Shown here: positions 1 to 6,756 of the stretch, piece by piece
Position numbering within the stretch: position 1 is the first letter of the stretch
How the letters are laid out: each line of letters starts with the position of its first letter
Origin: Paraburkholderia ferrariae NBRC 106233
Lineage (GTDB): Bacteria > Pseudomonadota > Gammaproteobacteria > Burkholderiales > Burkholderiaceae
Assembly (NCBI RefSeq): GCF_000685035.1
Contig: NZ_BAYB01000042.1
Location: 1-64,000 of the forward strand
Direction: 5' to 3'
DNA: 64,000 bases
Position numbers and translations under genes: made by a program
The notes under the pieces: model-generated
Databases searched by the model: none
What the model saw: only the letters and a program-made list of their open reading frames with translations
What the model was told of the DNA's origin: nothing

Positions 1-632
1 GTGGTGCCCAGCTCTGCCACGGCCTGGCTGCGGGCTTGCTCGGCGTTGTCCAGTTCGGCGCGGAGCTTGACGAGTTCTGCCTGATGCTTCTCGGCAGCGG
101 CCTTCGTCGCCGCCTCTGCGGCGCTCAAGCGCTCGCGGAGCTGAGCCAGTTCCACCGCTTGCGCTTGGCCGTTCGCCTGGGACTCGGCGAGCTTGCCAGC
201 CAATGTTTCGACCTCTGCCTTCGTGGTGTCCAGCGTGGCCTCCAGGTCATCGACGGTCGTGGCAGCGTCAGCCAGTTCACGCTCGGCCTGCTCACGCTGC
301 TCGCCGGCAGCGCGTAACACCTCGGCCACGCGGCGCTCAGCGGCCTTCACCGCCTTGTCGTTCAGCTCTGCCGCAAGCTGGGTGATGCGCTCGGTCAGCG
401 CAGCAGTGACGGCCTTCACTTCCTCGGCCACCTCCACGGGCAGCTCAGCTACCGGCTCGTCTTGCGTCACGGACTTGCTGGCCAGGTGCTCATCCCACAC
501 CTGTTTCAAGCGCGAAGGATTGCCCCCGCCGACCTTCTGCCGCAGGGCGAAGCCGGTGACGTTGCGGCCAGCGTCTTGCAGCGCTTGGCCAGCTTGGATG
601 ATTTGCTCAGTGGTGAATTCAGCGGGGCGCAT
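1..632 (-). CDS. kfrA: KfrA-like DNA-binding coiled-coil protein, partial (C-terminus beyond left edge)
   Basis: Reading leftward from an ATG at 632 the frame stays open to the window edge, giving about 210 residues. The N-terminus (MRPAEFTTEQIIQAGQAL...) followed by GNPSRLKQVWDE matches the KfrA_N DNA-binding domain. From about residue 60 it becomes a long Ala/Glu/Lys/Arg-rich helix with heptad character, typical of the KfrA alpha-helical tail. AAAGGA lies just upstream of the ATG. KfrA proteins of IncP and IncW plasmids repress their own promoter and contribute to plasmid stability. The gene ends outside the window, so total length is unknown. The family call is from motif recognition only. 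Confidence 0.8.
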   Translation of the reverse strand, partial: MRPAEFTTEQIIQAGQALQDAGRNVTGFALRQKVGGGNPSRLKQVWDEHLASKSVTQDEPVAELPVEVAEEVKAVTAALTERITQLAAELNDKAVKAAERRVAEVLRAAGEQREQAERELADAATTVDDLEATLDTTKAEVETLAGKLAESQANGQAQAVELAQLRERLSAAEAATKAAAEKHQAELVKLRAELDNAEQARSQAVAELGT

Positions 633-650
633 GGCGCGTCCTTTCTTTGG

Positions 651-1034
651 TCAGCGCCACGCCAAGAGGGCGTCGGCAGGCACCAGGCACGGCCCGGCAG
701 GAAGGTCGAGGGCGATGAAGTCGGCATGCCCGAAGCGACGGCCGGTGCCGACACGCTGCCGCTCGGCCAGCACGTCGAACACCGGGATGAACGGCTCCAG
801 GTTCATCAGCAGGGCCTCGTCGCTCACCAGGTAGGGCTCGCGGCCGGCGTCGATCTGCTGCCCCGCCTCATTGTCGGCCTGATCGCTCAAAGCCTCGTGG
901 TAGGCCTCGGCGGTCGTCAGGCGCAGCTTCGGATACAGGGCCAGCAAGCCCTGGCGACCCAATTCACCGCGCACCGGGCGGATGGCGGCCGCGCGTGCGC
1001 GGGCGGCGTTCAGTTGCTGGAAGCTCAAGGACAT
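651..1034 (-). CDS. Hypothetical plasmid protein, 127 aa
   Basis: The frame begins at an ATG with a strong AGGAGGT ribosome-binding site, 19 bp upstream of kfrA and on the same strand, so the two probably share a transcript. The protein is soluble with no signal peptide; a helical N-terminus (MSLSFQQLNAARARAAAIRP) precedes a mixed segment. I do not recognise a family. Position suggests co-regulation with kfrA from the AC-repeat promoter at 1065-1111. Confidence 0.65.
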   Translation of the reverse strand: MSLSFQQLNAARARAAAIRPVRGELGRQGLLALYPKLRLTTAEAYHEALSDQADNEAGQQIDAGREPYLVSDEALLMNLEPFIPVFDVLAERQRVGTGRRFGHADFIALDLPAGPCLVPADALLAWR

Positions 1035-1064
1035 GGGGCACCTCCTTTCACGGTCGATGCATCA

Positions 1065-1111
1065 AGTATAGCAACAAACAAAGAAACAAACAAACTAACA
1101 AACAAATAAAA
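1065..1111 (-). promoter_or_regulatory. Promoter and tandem CAAA-type repeat upstream of the kfrA operon
   Basis: On the minus strand a TATACT -10 (complement of 1065-1070) is preceded by a track of TTTG/TTTC units, read on the plus strand as repeated ACAAA and AACAA words from 1071 to 1111. A TTGTTT -35-like hexamer sits in the track at a 16-17 bp spacing. KfrA family proteins bind repeats in their own promoter, so this track is a plausible KfrA operator; that link is inference. Confidence 0.5.
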
Positions 1112-1384
1112 GCCGGATTGTTGCGGATCAGCCGCACCGGCCGGCTGCATGCGGCGAGGTCGGCGACGTGCCTGGCCAGCGCCCGGCCCGGTGCGTGGCC
1201 ACGGCCACGATGACGGTGATGGACGACGCGGGCTGGCCAGCTCTGCGGCTCTCACGCGCACGCGCGCGAACGGCCACGAAGTCGCTGGCCGGTGCGGCGA
1301 TAGACGATGCGGTGTGGCGCGGCGGCTGCGAGGTGACGATTGCCGGGCTTTTCCGCATGGTCGAGCCCGGCGCGTGTGCATAAT

Positions 1385-1403
1385 TGCCGTCAGACTGCCG
1401 CCT
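1385..1403 (+). promoter_or_regulatory. Half-site pair TGCCGTCA-N3-TGCCGCCT (second operator family)
   Basis: A perfect TGCCGTCA at 1385-1392 is followed after GAC by a degenerate copy at 1396-1403, the same 11-bp period seen at 2414, 12113, 25889, 28727 and 28898. It overlaps an AT-rich GCATAATT stretch that could be a -10. Confidence 0.4.
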
Positions 1404-1439
1404 GTAGCGGTGTATTCCTCCCTGACACCCGCAGTCTTT

Positions 1440-1470
1440 GGCCTCGATCCTGGTGGATCGGGGCCTTTTT
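1440..1470 (+). terminator. Rho-independent terminator
   Basis: GGCC-TCGATCC, a TGGT loop, then GGATCG-GGGCC runs directly into TTTTT on the plus strand. No plus-strand gene lies upstream, so it may end a short RNA that starts near the half-site pair at 1385. Confidence 0.6.
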
Positions 1471-2368
1471 CCTGGGTGCGCCAGGGTGCGAGTCGTCTAT
1501 CGCCACCGTCTTGCCGGCCTGGGCTCAGCGCTGGTCGAGCTGCCGGCCGGTTGTTTGTCTGTCGCCGCTGGCCAGCGGCTGCTGGCCAAGTCGGCCGTCA
1601 TCGGCGGCCGCATCACCGGCAGAGCTGGTCAGCCGAAAAATCGACCCTCCAGAACGGCCTACAAGCCGTTTTCTCGCCATCGCCGGGGCCTGGGGCTACC
1701 CGACAGCCAGAAAACGCCGCCTAGGCCGGCATATCGCACCAGGAAAGCCCTTTTAGGCCATTCCGCCCATCGACCAGGCTTCGCCCCTCTATTCCTTGAA
1801 GACAGGTTTTCAGACCTTGGCGACTCACCAGCGGTTGTGCAGCCGCGCGCACACGCGCCCGGTTGAGCGGTGGCCACGGCGTAGACGTGGCCAGCGTGAT
1901 TTATCCGGGTCTTAGCGCCCGTAGGGTGGCCCGCTTGCGGGCCAGGTCAGGATGGACGCTTGCGGCCGTCCTGAGCCGCTTAGACGGCTGCTGCTACGGC
2001 GGTTGCGCACCACCGCCCGGCGCAGCCGGGCTTGTAATCGCTCTCGCGCCGCAGGCGCGCACGAATGCTGGGTGAGGCCGTAGGCCGAGGGGCGCAGCAC
2101 CCCTGGGGGGATGGGAGAGGCCGAAGGCCTCGGGTGGGTTCGAGAAGGGGGTCTCCCCCTTCGGCGGCGTTAAAAACGTTAAAAAGAAAAGTGTTAAGAC
2201 GCGCGCGCGTGTTAAGCCGCAAAAATCGCGCAGTAATGCGTTGATTTATAAGGATTTTTCCGCGCGGCGCATCGGCGATAGACGAGTTGGGGGCACGGCG
2301 ATAGACGAGTCAGAACTACGGCGATAGACGAGAAAACTGACGGTGATAGACGATGACGCTCGAATTTC

Positions 2369-2377
2369 TGTGGATAA
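2369..2377 (-). promoter_or_regulatory. DnaA box
   Basis: TGTGGATAA on the plus strand is the exact complement of the consensus TTATCCACA and lies between the fourth and fifth iterons. Confidence 0.8.
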
Positions 2378-2413
2378 GTGGCCAAAGTTACGGCGATAGA
2401 CGAGTGCTTTGGA

Positions 2414-2430
2414 GCCGTCAGACTGACGGC
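2414..2430 (+). promoter_or_regulatory. Palindromic operator GCCGTCA-GAC-TGACGGC inside oriV
   Basis: A 7+7 bp inverted repeat with a 3-bp centre that shares the half-site of the other operators described at 12113, 25889, 28727 and 28898. Its position among the iterons could tie replication to the same regulator. Confidence 0.45.
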
Positions 2431-2603
2431 AAAGCGGCTGCATTGTTGCCCCAATTCGGCGAAAAGCCCTGTCTGGCAGGGCTTATGGGCGAAAAAGCGG
2501 TACGGCGATAGACGAGAAAATCGACGGCGATAGACGAGTCGGGCGTTTTTGCCTCGAAGTCCTTTTCGACGGCGATAGACGAGTGACGGCGATAGACGAG
2601 TCA

Positions 2604-3647
2604 TTAGGCCACGGTTTTGGGCTTGGCTTTGGCCTTGGACATGTCCATCGACTGCTGAAGCATCCCGGACACCCAGGAGAGCTTGCCCACGCGGTTGGCC
2701 TCCGTCACGAGGCGCTTGTTGTCGCGTGTCATGTAGACGAGCTGGTTGGGCTTGCTCGACTCGTCCAGGGCCAGCCGGTAGTCGGGCAGGCGGTCGTTCT
2801 TGATGATGTCCTTCAGCTCGGTGCGGAAGTGGCTCGCGCTCTGCGTGCTGCCGGCCTTCTCTTGCAGCAAGGGCAGGCCGATGGTGAACCAAGGTTGTTG
2901 TCCGCAGTGCTTGCGGCCCAGCTCGTACAGCCGGCGCTCCAGCGCCTGGCCAAGCGAGAAGTAGTTGGGGTGCAGGGTGAGGATGTCGGAGGCGATGGCG
3001 GCCCGGTAGAGCCAGTCGGCAATCGTCAGCTCCAGCTCCAGCGCGCCCTTGCCGTTCTTGGTGTACTGCGTCACCTTGTAGTCTTCGATGAGGCCGAAGC
3101 CCTCGACCTGCTCGCGCTCGTTCGTCTTGACGTTGGTTTCAATCGTCGTGCCTTTGAGGCGGCGGCACATGTCCAGTACGCGCACGTATGCTGCGCCCCC
3201 GGTGCTGCGCCTGGTGCCGACCAGGAAAGGATGCACGGCGATCTTGAGGCGGCGGCCGACCATCATGCCGGCGTCGTGCGCTTTGACGATCTGGCTCAGG
3301 CAGTACAGCAGGATGTCCTTGTCGAAGACCGTGGCCGCGCCCAGCGCGGACGGGATCACCTTCAGGGTCTTGCCACCTCGGGAGTAGGTGCGGATGCGGG
3401 TGTCCTTGTTCTTGCTGAGCGAGAAGATGGGGTACTCCATCGAGGACACGTCGTCTTTCACCGGCCAGTCATGCACCAGGACAACCACTTCGAACAGATC
3501 ACCTTGCGACGGGGCGTCGGCCGCATCGCTCTGATGCGGCTCACTGCTGCTGATGATCTGAAGCTCACCGAAAAGATCGGTCAGTTCGGGCGGGTTTTGA
3601 GGCTGCGCTACTGGTGCCAAACTACCTGACGTGCTAGACTTCTCCAT
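2604..3647 (-). CDS. repA: Plasmid replication initiator protein (RPA/RepA family)
   Basis: A 347-residue protein with the features of the plasmid 'replication protein A' initiator family: YPIFSLSKNKDTR followed by a DKDILLYCLSQI helix, GRRLKIAVHPFLVGTRR, YVRVLDMCRRLKGTTIETN and a C-terminal winged-helix half (LHPNYFSLGQALERRLYELGRKHCG). GGAGTGAG precedes the ATG. Iterons follow directly downstream. Rep would bind the iterons, open the AT-rich DNA with DnaA, and set copy number. The N-terminal 60 residues and a Lys-rich tail (KAKAKPKTVA) look unstructured. Confidence 0.88.
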   Translation of the reverse strand: MEKSSTSGSLAPVAQPQNPPELTDLFGELQIISSSEPHQSDAADAPSQGDLFEVVVLVHDWPVKDDVSSMEYPIFSLSKNKDTRIRTYSRGGKTLKVIPSALGAATVFDKDILLYCLSQIVKAHDAGMMVGRRLKIAVHPFLVGTRRSTGGAAYVRVLDMCRRLKGTTIETNVKTNEREQVEGFGLIEDYKVTQYTKNGKGALELELTIADWLYRAAIASDILTLHPNYFSLGQALERRLYELGRKHCGQQPWFTIGLPLLQEKAGSTQSASHFRTELKDIIKNDRLPDYRLALDESSKPNQLVYMTRDNKRLVTEANRVGKLSWVSGMLQQSMDMSKAKAKPKTVA

Positions 3648-3714
3648 ATCTCACTCCGTTTTGGTTTTTGGCTCGCGGCCTTGGGTCAAGATGGGTTGAT
3701 GATGGTCTATGAAC

Positions 3715-3745
3715 CGCCCGGCCTGCTCGCCGGGCGTTTCTCTTT
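3715..3745. terminator. Strong stem-loop between rep and higBA
   Basis: CGCCCGGC, a six-base loop and GCCGGGCG, followed on the plus strand by TTTCTCTTT. On the minus strand it lies after the higA stop at 3757 and before the rep promoter; the T-rich side is on the plus strand, so its activity for the leftward higBA transcript is less sure. Confidence 0.45.
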
Positions 3746-3756
3746 GTGGGCCTATC

Positions 3757-4074
3757 TCAAGCCGCAGCGACATGATGCTGCTGCGGAGCGACCTGGACAG
3801 CCAGGCGCAATCCAAGCGCCTTGAGCACGGCCGACAGGCTGCGCAGCTCAGGATTGCCCTGGGGTGAAAGCGTGCGGTAGAGCTGGTTGGCGTTCAGCTC
3901 TGTCTCCTTGGCGATGGCACGCACGCCACCGTGCGCTTCCGCCATCTGGCGCAGCGCCACCAGTAGATCGGCCGGCTCTCCATCCTGGAGAAGCTGATTC
4001 AGGTACTCGGCCGCAAAAGCCGGGTCTTCCTTGAACAGCTCGGCCATTGCTTCGTCGTGGCTTCGATCCTTCAT
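3757..4074 (-). CDS. higA: HigA-type XRE antitoxin
   Basis: About 105 residues. AIAKETELNANQLYRTLSPQGNPELRSLSAVLKALGLRL is the helix-turn-helix of the 'addiction module antidote' family. Start chosen at MKDRSHDEAM, where ATGA overlaps the toxin stop by four bases and a GGAGGT site is present; an upstream in-frame start at 4101 lies inside the toxin and is less likely. The protein would bind and neutralise the upstream-encoded HigB toxin and repress the promoter at 4404-4417. Confidence 0.85.
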   Translation of the reverse strand: MKDRSHDEAMAELFKEDPAFAAEYLNQLLQDGEPADLLVALRQMAEAHGGVRAIAKETELNANQLYRTLSPQGNPELRSLSAVLKALGLRLAVQVAPQQHHVAAA

Positions 4075-4394
4075 GCTGACCTCCGTTGCCAGTCTTTCCA
4101 ATACCCAATCGCGCGCTCGATGTCGGCGTCCTGGGAGCCTTTGTCACCACCGCACAGCAGTAGCAGCACCACGGCGTCGGCCATCGCGTAGTAGACGCGG
4201 TAGCCTGGGCCTTGGTCGATCCGCAGCTCCCACACCCCTTCACGGCAGGGCTTGTGGTCGCCGAAGTTGCCGCCCTCGATCCGGTTGACGCGCTTCAGCA
4301 CCTGGACTTTCGCAATCGGATCGCGGAGCTTCTTGACCCACTCCTGGAAGGGGTCGTGCTCGTCTTCAGTGACGTAGTGGCGGACAGTGAACAT
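4071..4394 (-). CDS. higB: HigB-type RelE-superfamily toxin
   Basis: A 107-residue basic protein (FQEWVKKLRDPIAKVQVLKRVNRIEGGNFGDHKPCREGVWELRIDQGPGYRVYYA) of the phage-derived Gp49/HigB family, recognisable by the VKxLRD start, the GxxGDxKPxxxGVxELR strand and the GYRVYY strand. Such toxins cut mRNA on the ribosome. The toxin-first order is typical of higBA. It overlaps higA by four bases and is preceded by a perfect palindrome. Confidence 0.87.
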   Translation of the reverse strand: MFTVRHYVTEDEHDPFQEWVKKLRDPIAKVQVLKRVNRIEGGNFGDHKPCREGVWELRIDQGPGYRVYYAMADAVVLLLLCGGDKGSQDADIERAIGYWKDWQRRSA

Positions 4395-4403
4395 AACCTA
4401 TTA

Positions 4404-4417
4404 TCGTTTATAAACGA
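4404..4417. promoter_or_regulatory. higBA operator palindrome TCGTTTATAAACGA
   Basis: A perfect 14-bp palindrome ten bases upstream of the higB start, embedded in AT-rich promoter sequence; the expected site for HigA autorepression. Confidence 0.6.
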
Positions 4418-4482
4418 CAAAAGCGCAAGAGCCCTTGCGCTTCCTCGTGGCGTGGATGGCAGTGGCGTCTATACGTCCCGGT

Positions 4483-4704
4483 TCAGCTTGATGACGGCCC
4501 CTTGTCCACGATGACCACTTTCGCTCCCGCCGTGATCGCTTCGCTCTCCAGCTCATCCAACATGAACGACATTCCTCGACCACTCGGTGCCACAACCAAA
4601 GTATGGCCGCTGTCCTCTCGATTGAACGAGTAGGACATGCCACTGCCTGGCTTGGCGAAGACGAGTGTGTTGTACGGGTTGGTATCGCTTGTTTCGTTGC
4701 TCAT
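4483..4704 (-). CDS. 73-aa protein with degenerate VirB4/TrbE-like P-loop
   Basis: Starts three bases after the korA-like stop, with AAAGG upstream, so it is translated from the same transcript. SGHTLVVAPSGRGMSFMLDE followed by AGAKVVIVDKG resembles the Walker A region of VirB4/TrbE conjugation ATPases (GHTLVxGPTGAGKS...ARVFAFDKG), but the catalytic Lys is Met (GRGMS). An earlier PGSGMS repeats the pattern. It lacks Walker B and cannot be an ATPase. It is either a remnant or a small protein that mimics the ATPase loop. Confidence is in the gene, less in its meaning. Confidence 0.5.
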   Translation of the reverse strand: MSNETSDTNPYNTLVFAKPGSGMSYSFNREDSGHTLVVAPSGRGMSFMLDELESEAITAGAKVVIVDKGPSSS

Positions 4705-4707
4705 GGA

Positions 4708-5091
4708 TCAACCTTTCAAGAGTCTGGTGGTTTTGCGCACTGCGTTGGTGGCCTTCTCCAGCGCCTCGGCCTTCTTCTCCTCGTTCGTGCAGGCCTTCAG
4801 CGCATCCAGCAGACCGGCCACCTCAAGCGCCAGAGTCTCCGGCATGTCCAAGGTGACACTCACCACGGCGTTCCCCGTGGCGGCCGCCTGTGCGATGTAG
4901 TTCCGCTTGAAGTCGCCCATCAGGCTATTCACACGCTGCTTGCTGACGCCGTACTCGGTGGCAACGTCCGCCTGAGTGCGGCCGTCCACCAGGACGGCAC
5001 GCAGGATCGACCAGGTTTGGTCATGGAAGCGCGTCTTGGCCATCCAGGGCAAGCCATCGAATTCTTCCGGGGACAGGCGCTTGAGTTTCAT
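4708..5091 (-). CDS. korA: TrfB/KorA-like transcriptional repressor
   Basis: 127 residues. FHDQTWSILRAVLVDGRTQADVATEYGVSKQRVNSLMGDFKRNY matches the TrfB DNA-binding helix-turn-helix of KorA/TrfB repressors (RGVLVDGKPQATFATSLGLTRGAV... in IncP KorA). Family members are global repressors of plasmid replication, partition and transfer promoters. The start at MKLKRLS lies 23 bp from a copy of the 16-bp palindrome at 5115-5130, consistent with autoregulation. It closes the parA-parB operon, as korA, incC and korB are clustered in IncP plasmids. Confidence 0.75.
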   Translation of the reverse strand: MKLKRLSPEEFDGLPWMAKTRFHDQTWSILRAVLVDGRTQADVATEYGVSKQRVNSLMGDFKRNYIAQAAATGNAVVSVTLDMPETLALEVAGLLDALKACTNEEKKAEALEKATNAVRKTTRLLKG

Positions 5092-5114
5092 AGTTGTTTT
5101 CCGGGGCGGGTGAA

Positions 5115-5130
5115 CTTTCGCGCGCGAAAG
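5115..5130. repeat. Dispersed palindrome copy 1, CTTTCGCGCGCGAAAG
   Basis: Perfect copy between the stop of the 5132-5608 gene and the start of the korA-like gene. It is the reference copy of a 13-member family; the position suggests autoregulation of the repressor. Confidence 0.8.
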
Positions 5131-5131
5131 C

Positions 5132-5608
5132 TCAGTTGAAGGTCTTGTAGTTGCTCTGCTGGAGCATTCGCAGCATTTCGGCCGCCGTGGGCGAGCCGTT
5201 CTGCATGGCATAGCCCAGCAGCAGCTCGGCGCGCTCACCGCTCAAAGTCGTCTTCGGGGTGGCCATGCCACCAGGCACGCGGGTCGCGGCAATCACGGCT
5301 GTGGCCAGCAGGCGGCCGGCTTGGTCGGCCCACTGCGGCAGGGAGTTGCCCGCTTGGAGCCCGCAGGAAGCGACGTTGGCCGAGATAATCTCGCCTTGCG
5401 CGCTGGCCGTCACGAAGTCGGCACGGGCAATCGCCCCGTTCAGTTGCTGCTCCTGCTTGGCCAGGAAGTCAGCCTTGCAGAAGGGATGCACGCTGCTGGC
5501 ACTGGCTTGCACCTGGAGGGCGTTGCGGGCTTGGGCGTCGGTCACTTGAGCGCTGGCCAAGCTGGCGAAGCAAGCCAGGAAAACAGCGGCGATCAGTTTG
5601 GTCTTCAT
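5132..5608 (-). CDS. Secreted hypothetical protein, 158 aa
   Basis: Begins MKTKLIAAVFLACFASLASAQ, a clear Sec signal peptide cleaved after ASA. The mature part has two Cys (HPFCKAD, ANVASCGLQ) that could pair. Start chosen at this Met because longer open frames upstream are shadows of the neighbouring gene. Fourth of the small genes between parB and korA. No family recognised. Confidence 0.7.
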   Translation of the reverse strand: MKTKLIAAVFLACFASLASAQVTDAQARNALQVQASASSVHPFCKADFLAKQEQQLNGAIARADFVTASAQGEIISANVASCGLQAGNSLPQWADQAGRLLATAVIAATRVPGGMATPKTTLSGERAELLLGYAMQNGSPTAAEMLRMLQQSNYKTFN

Positions 5609-5622
5609 CGTGTGTCCTCGGG

Positions 5623-5925
5623 TCAGTTGTGGTGCTTGTACTTGGCCAGTACCGCCTCGTACTTGTCCACGTCGATGGGCGGCATGTAGCTGTCGTTGTA
5701 GATCACGGCCACCAGCAGGTCGATGCTGCGGCGGTTGCAGTGCAGCGAGTCGTCCTTGTTGTCGGCCTTCGGCGCGTAGGCAGTGCTGTTGACGCACTGC
5801 TCGTAGAGTGCGGCGCGCACCTGGTCTTTCGCCGGCTTGGCGCTCACGGTGTTGCCGATCACGGCACCGGCCAGGCCAGCGGCGACCACTGCCACGCCGA
5901 TGTAGGTCTTCGTTTTCGTGTCCAT
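5623..5925 (-). CDS. Small membrane-anchored hypothetical protein, 100 aa
   Basis: One N-terminal hydrophobic helix (YIGVAVVAAGLAGAVIGNTV) followed by a periplasmic-looking domain with two Cys (EQCVNSTAY, SLHCNRRS). Same operon as parAB, 14 bp upstream of the secreted-protein gene. No family recognised. Confidence 0.65.
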   Translation of the reverse strand: MDTKTKTYIGVAVVAAGLAGAVIGNTVSAKPAKDQVRAALYEQCVNSTAYAPKADNKDDSLHCNRRSIDLLVAVIYNDSYMPPIDVDKYEAVLAKYKHHN

Positions 5926-5955
5926 CTTCGTCCTTGGTTCCTTGTGTCGGTCGGC

Positions 5956-6420
5956 TCAGTGCCGCCCTTTGTCCTGGATGCTCGCTGCGTTGTCGGGCAG
6001 CACGCCCCGCATCCACGCCGGCACCCGCCCTTGGTAGGACAGGTTGCACCGTGTCGGAGACTTGTCGGCATCGAGCCAGCGCACCAGGAAGGCCTGACCG
6101 CCGAAGCCGATGCCCTTGCCCAGCTCGTGCATCGTGTAGTGAATGCCGTTGCAGACCACTCGGCCCTCATTCCGCTCGGCCAGCTCTTTCCAGTAGCGGC
6201 GATGGGACTCGATCACCTTGGCCTTCTCCTGCTCGATGTCGGCCGCCGTGAGGCCTCGGGCATCCGTGGCCATCACCTGCTTCCAGCCGGCGTCAATGTC
6301 ACGCTGCGAGAAGCCGGCGTGAAAGCGCAACGGCTCGTCGCCTTCGCCCAGCATGTACGCGCGCACCTGGCAGGTGTCGTCGTGCATGTGCAGCTCCAGG
6401 TAGCTCAGCGGTTCACGCAT
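5956..6420 (-). CDS. Hypothetical plasmid protein, 154 aa
   Basis: Cytosolic, mixed alpha/beta sequence with NGIHYTMHELGKGIGFGGQAFLVRW and RFHAGFSQRDIDAGWKQVMATDARG. Overlaps the stop of the upstream gene by eight bases, so translation is probably coupled. No catalytic motif is evident and I do not recognise the family. Confidence 0.65.
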   Translation of the reverse strand: MREPLSYLELHMHDDTCQVRAYMLGEGDEPLRFHAGFSQRDIDAGWKQVMATDARGLTAADIEQEKAKVIESHRRYWKELAERNEGRVVCNGIHYTMHELGKGIGFGGQAFLVRWLDADKSPTRCNLSYQGRVPAWMRGVLPDNAASIQDKGRH

Positions 6421-6712
6421 GGATGCCTCCAGCCACGCGGTACATGCGGCTCACCAGCTTGCCGTCGATCTGCTTGAACACCACCACGCCGGCACCGTGC
6501 TCCAGCTCGTACACACGCATTGCCGGCGTCGGCGCTGCCTGCACGATCTGCACGAAGCGAGGGGAGGGCGGCGGGGCAGGGTGCCCCACGCCGGCAGAGG
6601 CCATCATCAGGAGCCCAGCGGCCCCGGCGAGCACGCTGCCGATGACAGCAGGCGCGGCGAACACAGCGGCGGTCAGCACCAGGAATCCGACCACGCTTTG
6701 CAATGTCTTCAT
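6413..6712 (-). CDS. Small secreted or membrane-anchored hypothetical protein, 99 aa
   Basis: Start at MKTLQSVVGFLVLTAAVFAAP, giving a signal peptide or two short hydrophobic segments (SVLAGAAGLLMMASAG). The C-terminal part (MRVYELEHGAGVVVFKQIDGKLVSRMYRV) looks like a small beta-rich domain. The longer upstream extension of the frame is antisense to parB and was rejected. Confidence 0.6.
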   Translation of the reverse strand: MKTLQSVVGFLVLTAAVFAAPAVIGSVLAGAAGLLMMASAGVGHPAPPPSPRFVQIVQAAPTPAMRVYELEHGAGVVVFKQIDGKLVSRMYRVAGGIHA

Positions 6713-6756
6713 GATCCTTGTTCTTTCTTGGGAGACGGCCTTGCGGCCGTCGCTGC

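Larger units (their letters stand above)
1376..1470 (+). ncRNA. Candidate small RNA next to oriV
   Basis: A short interval with an AT-rich promoter-like element (GCATAATT near 1378-1385), an operator-like half-site pair and a canonical terminator at its end, with no open reading frame. The layout is that of a small plasmid-encoded RNA of about 70-90 nt. There is no sequence family behind this call and the promoter is weak. Confidence 0.25.
1112..2164. other. Non-coding segment beside the replication origin
   Basis: No convincing gene on either strand: the open frames are GC-rich shadows without ribosome-binding sites. It holds two outlying iteron-like words (1295-1308 forward, CGGCGATAGACGAT; 1493-1504 reverse, TCGTCTATCGCC), a half-site pair at 1385-1403, a terminator at 1440-1470, a perfect hairpin TGGCCCGC/GCGGGCCA at 1927-1944 and another, GAAGGGGG/CCCCCTTC, at 2144-2162. 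The hairpins and stray iterons suggest replication control functions. Confidence 0.5.
2165..2600. other. oriV: Origin of vegetative replication (oriV)
   Basis: An AT-rich stretch (about 2168-2262, with TTAAAAA, GTGTTAAG twice and TTTATAAGGATTTTT), one perfect DnaA box and nine iterons lie immediately downstream of rep. This is the standard architecture of an iteron-controlled theta origin. A short hairpin (AAGCCCTG/CAGGGCTT, 2464-2484) separates two iteron groups. Confidence 0.85.
2273..2600 (+). repeat. Nine iterons, consensus CGGCGATAGACGAG
   Basis: Copies begin at 2273, 2296, 2319, 2341 (variant CGGTGATAGACGAT), 2391, 2503, 2525, 2570 and 2587. Spacing is 22-23 bp in the first group, i.e. 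about two helical turns, and irregular later. The last copy ends four bases from the rep stop codon. They are the presumed binding sites of the adjacent Rep protein. Confidence 0.9.

Noticed and set aside
2195..2222. CGCGCGCG flanked by GTGTTAAG as another copy of the dispersed palindrome
   Set aside because: The flanks are direct repeats (GTGTTAAG) and lack the CTTTC/GAAAG arms; it belongs to the origin.
2583..3629. Long rightward open frame antisense to rep
   Set aside because: It is the mirror frame of a well-supported Rep gene in GC-rich DNA, with no ribosome-binding site or recognisable domain.
4401..4643. Alternative 80-codon leftward frame overlapping the P-loop mini-protein
   Set aside because: Lacks a plausible start signal; composition is Arg/Trp/Ser-rich; the other frame follows the korA-like gene directly with AAAGG.
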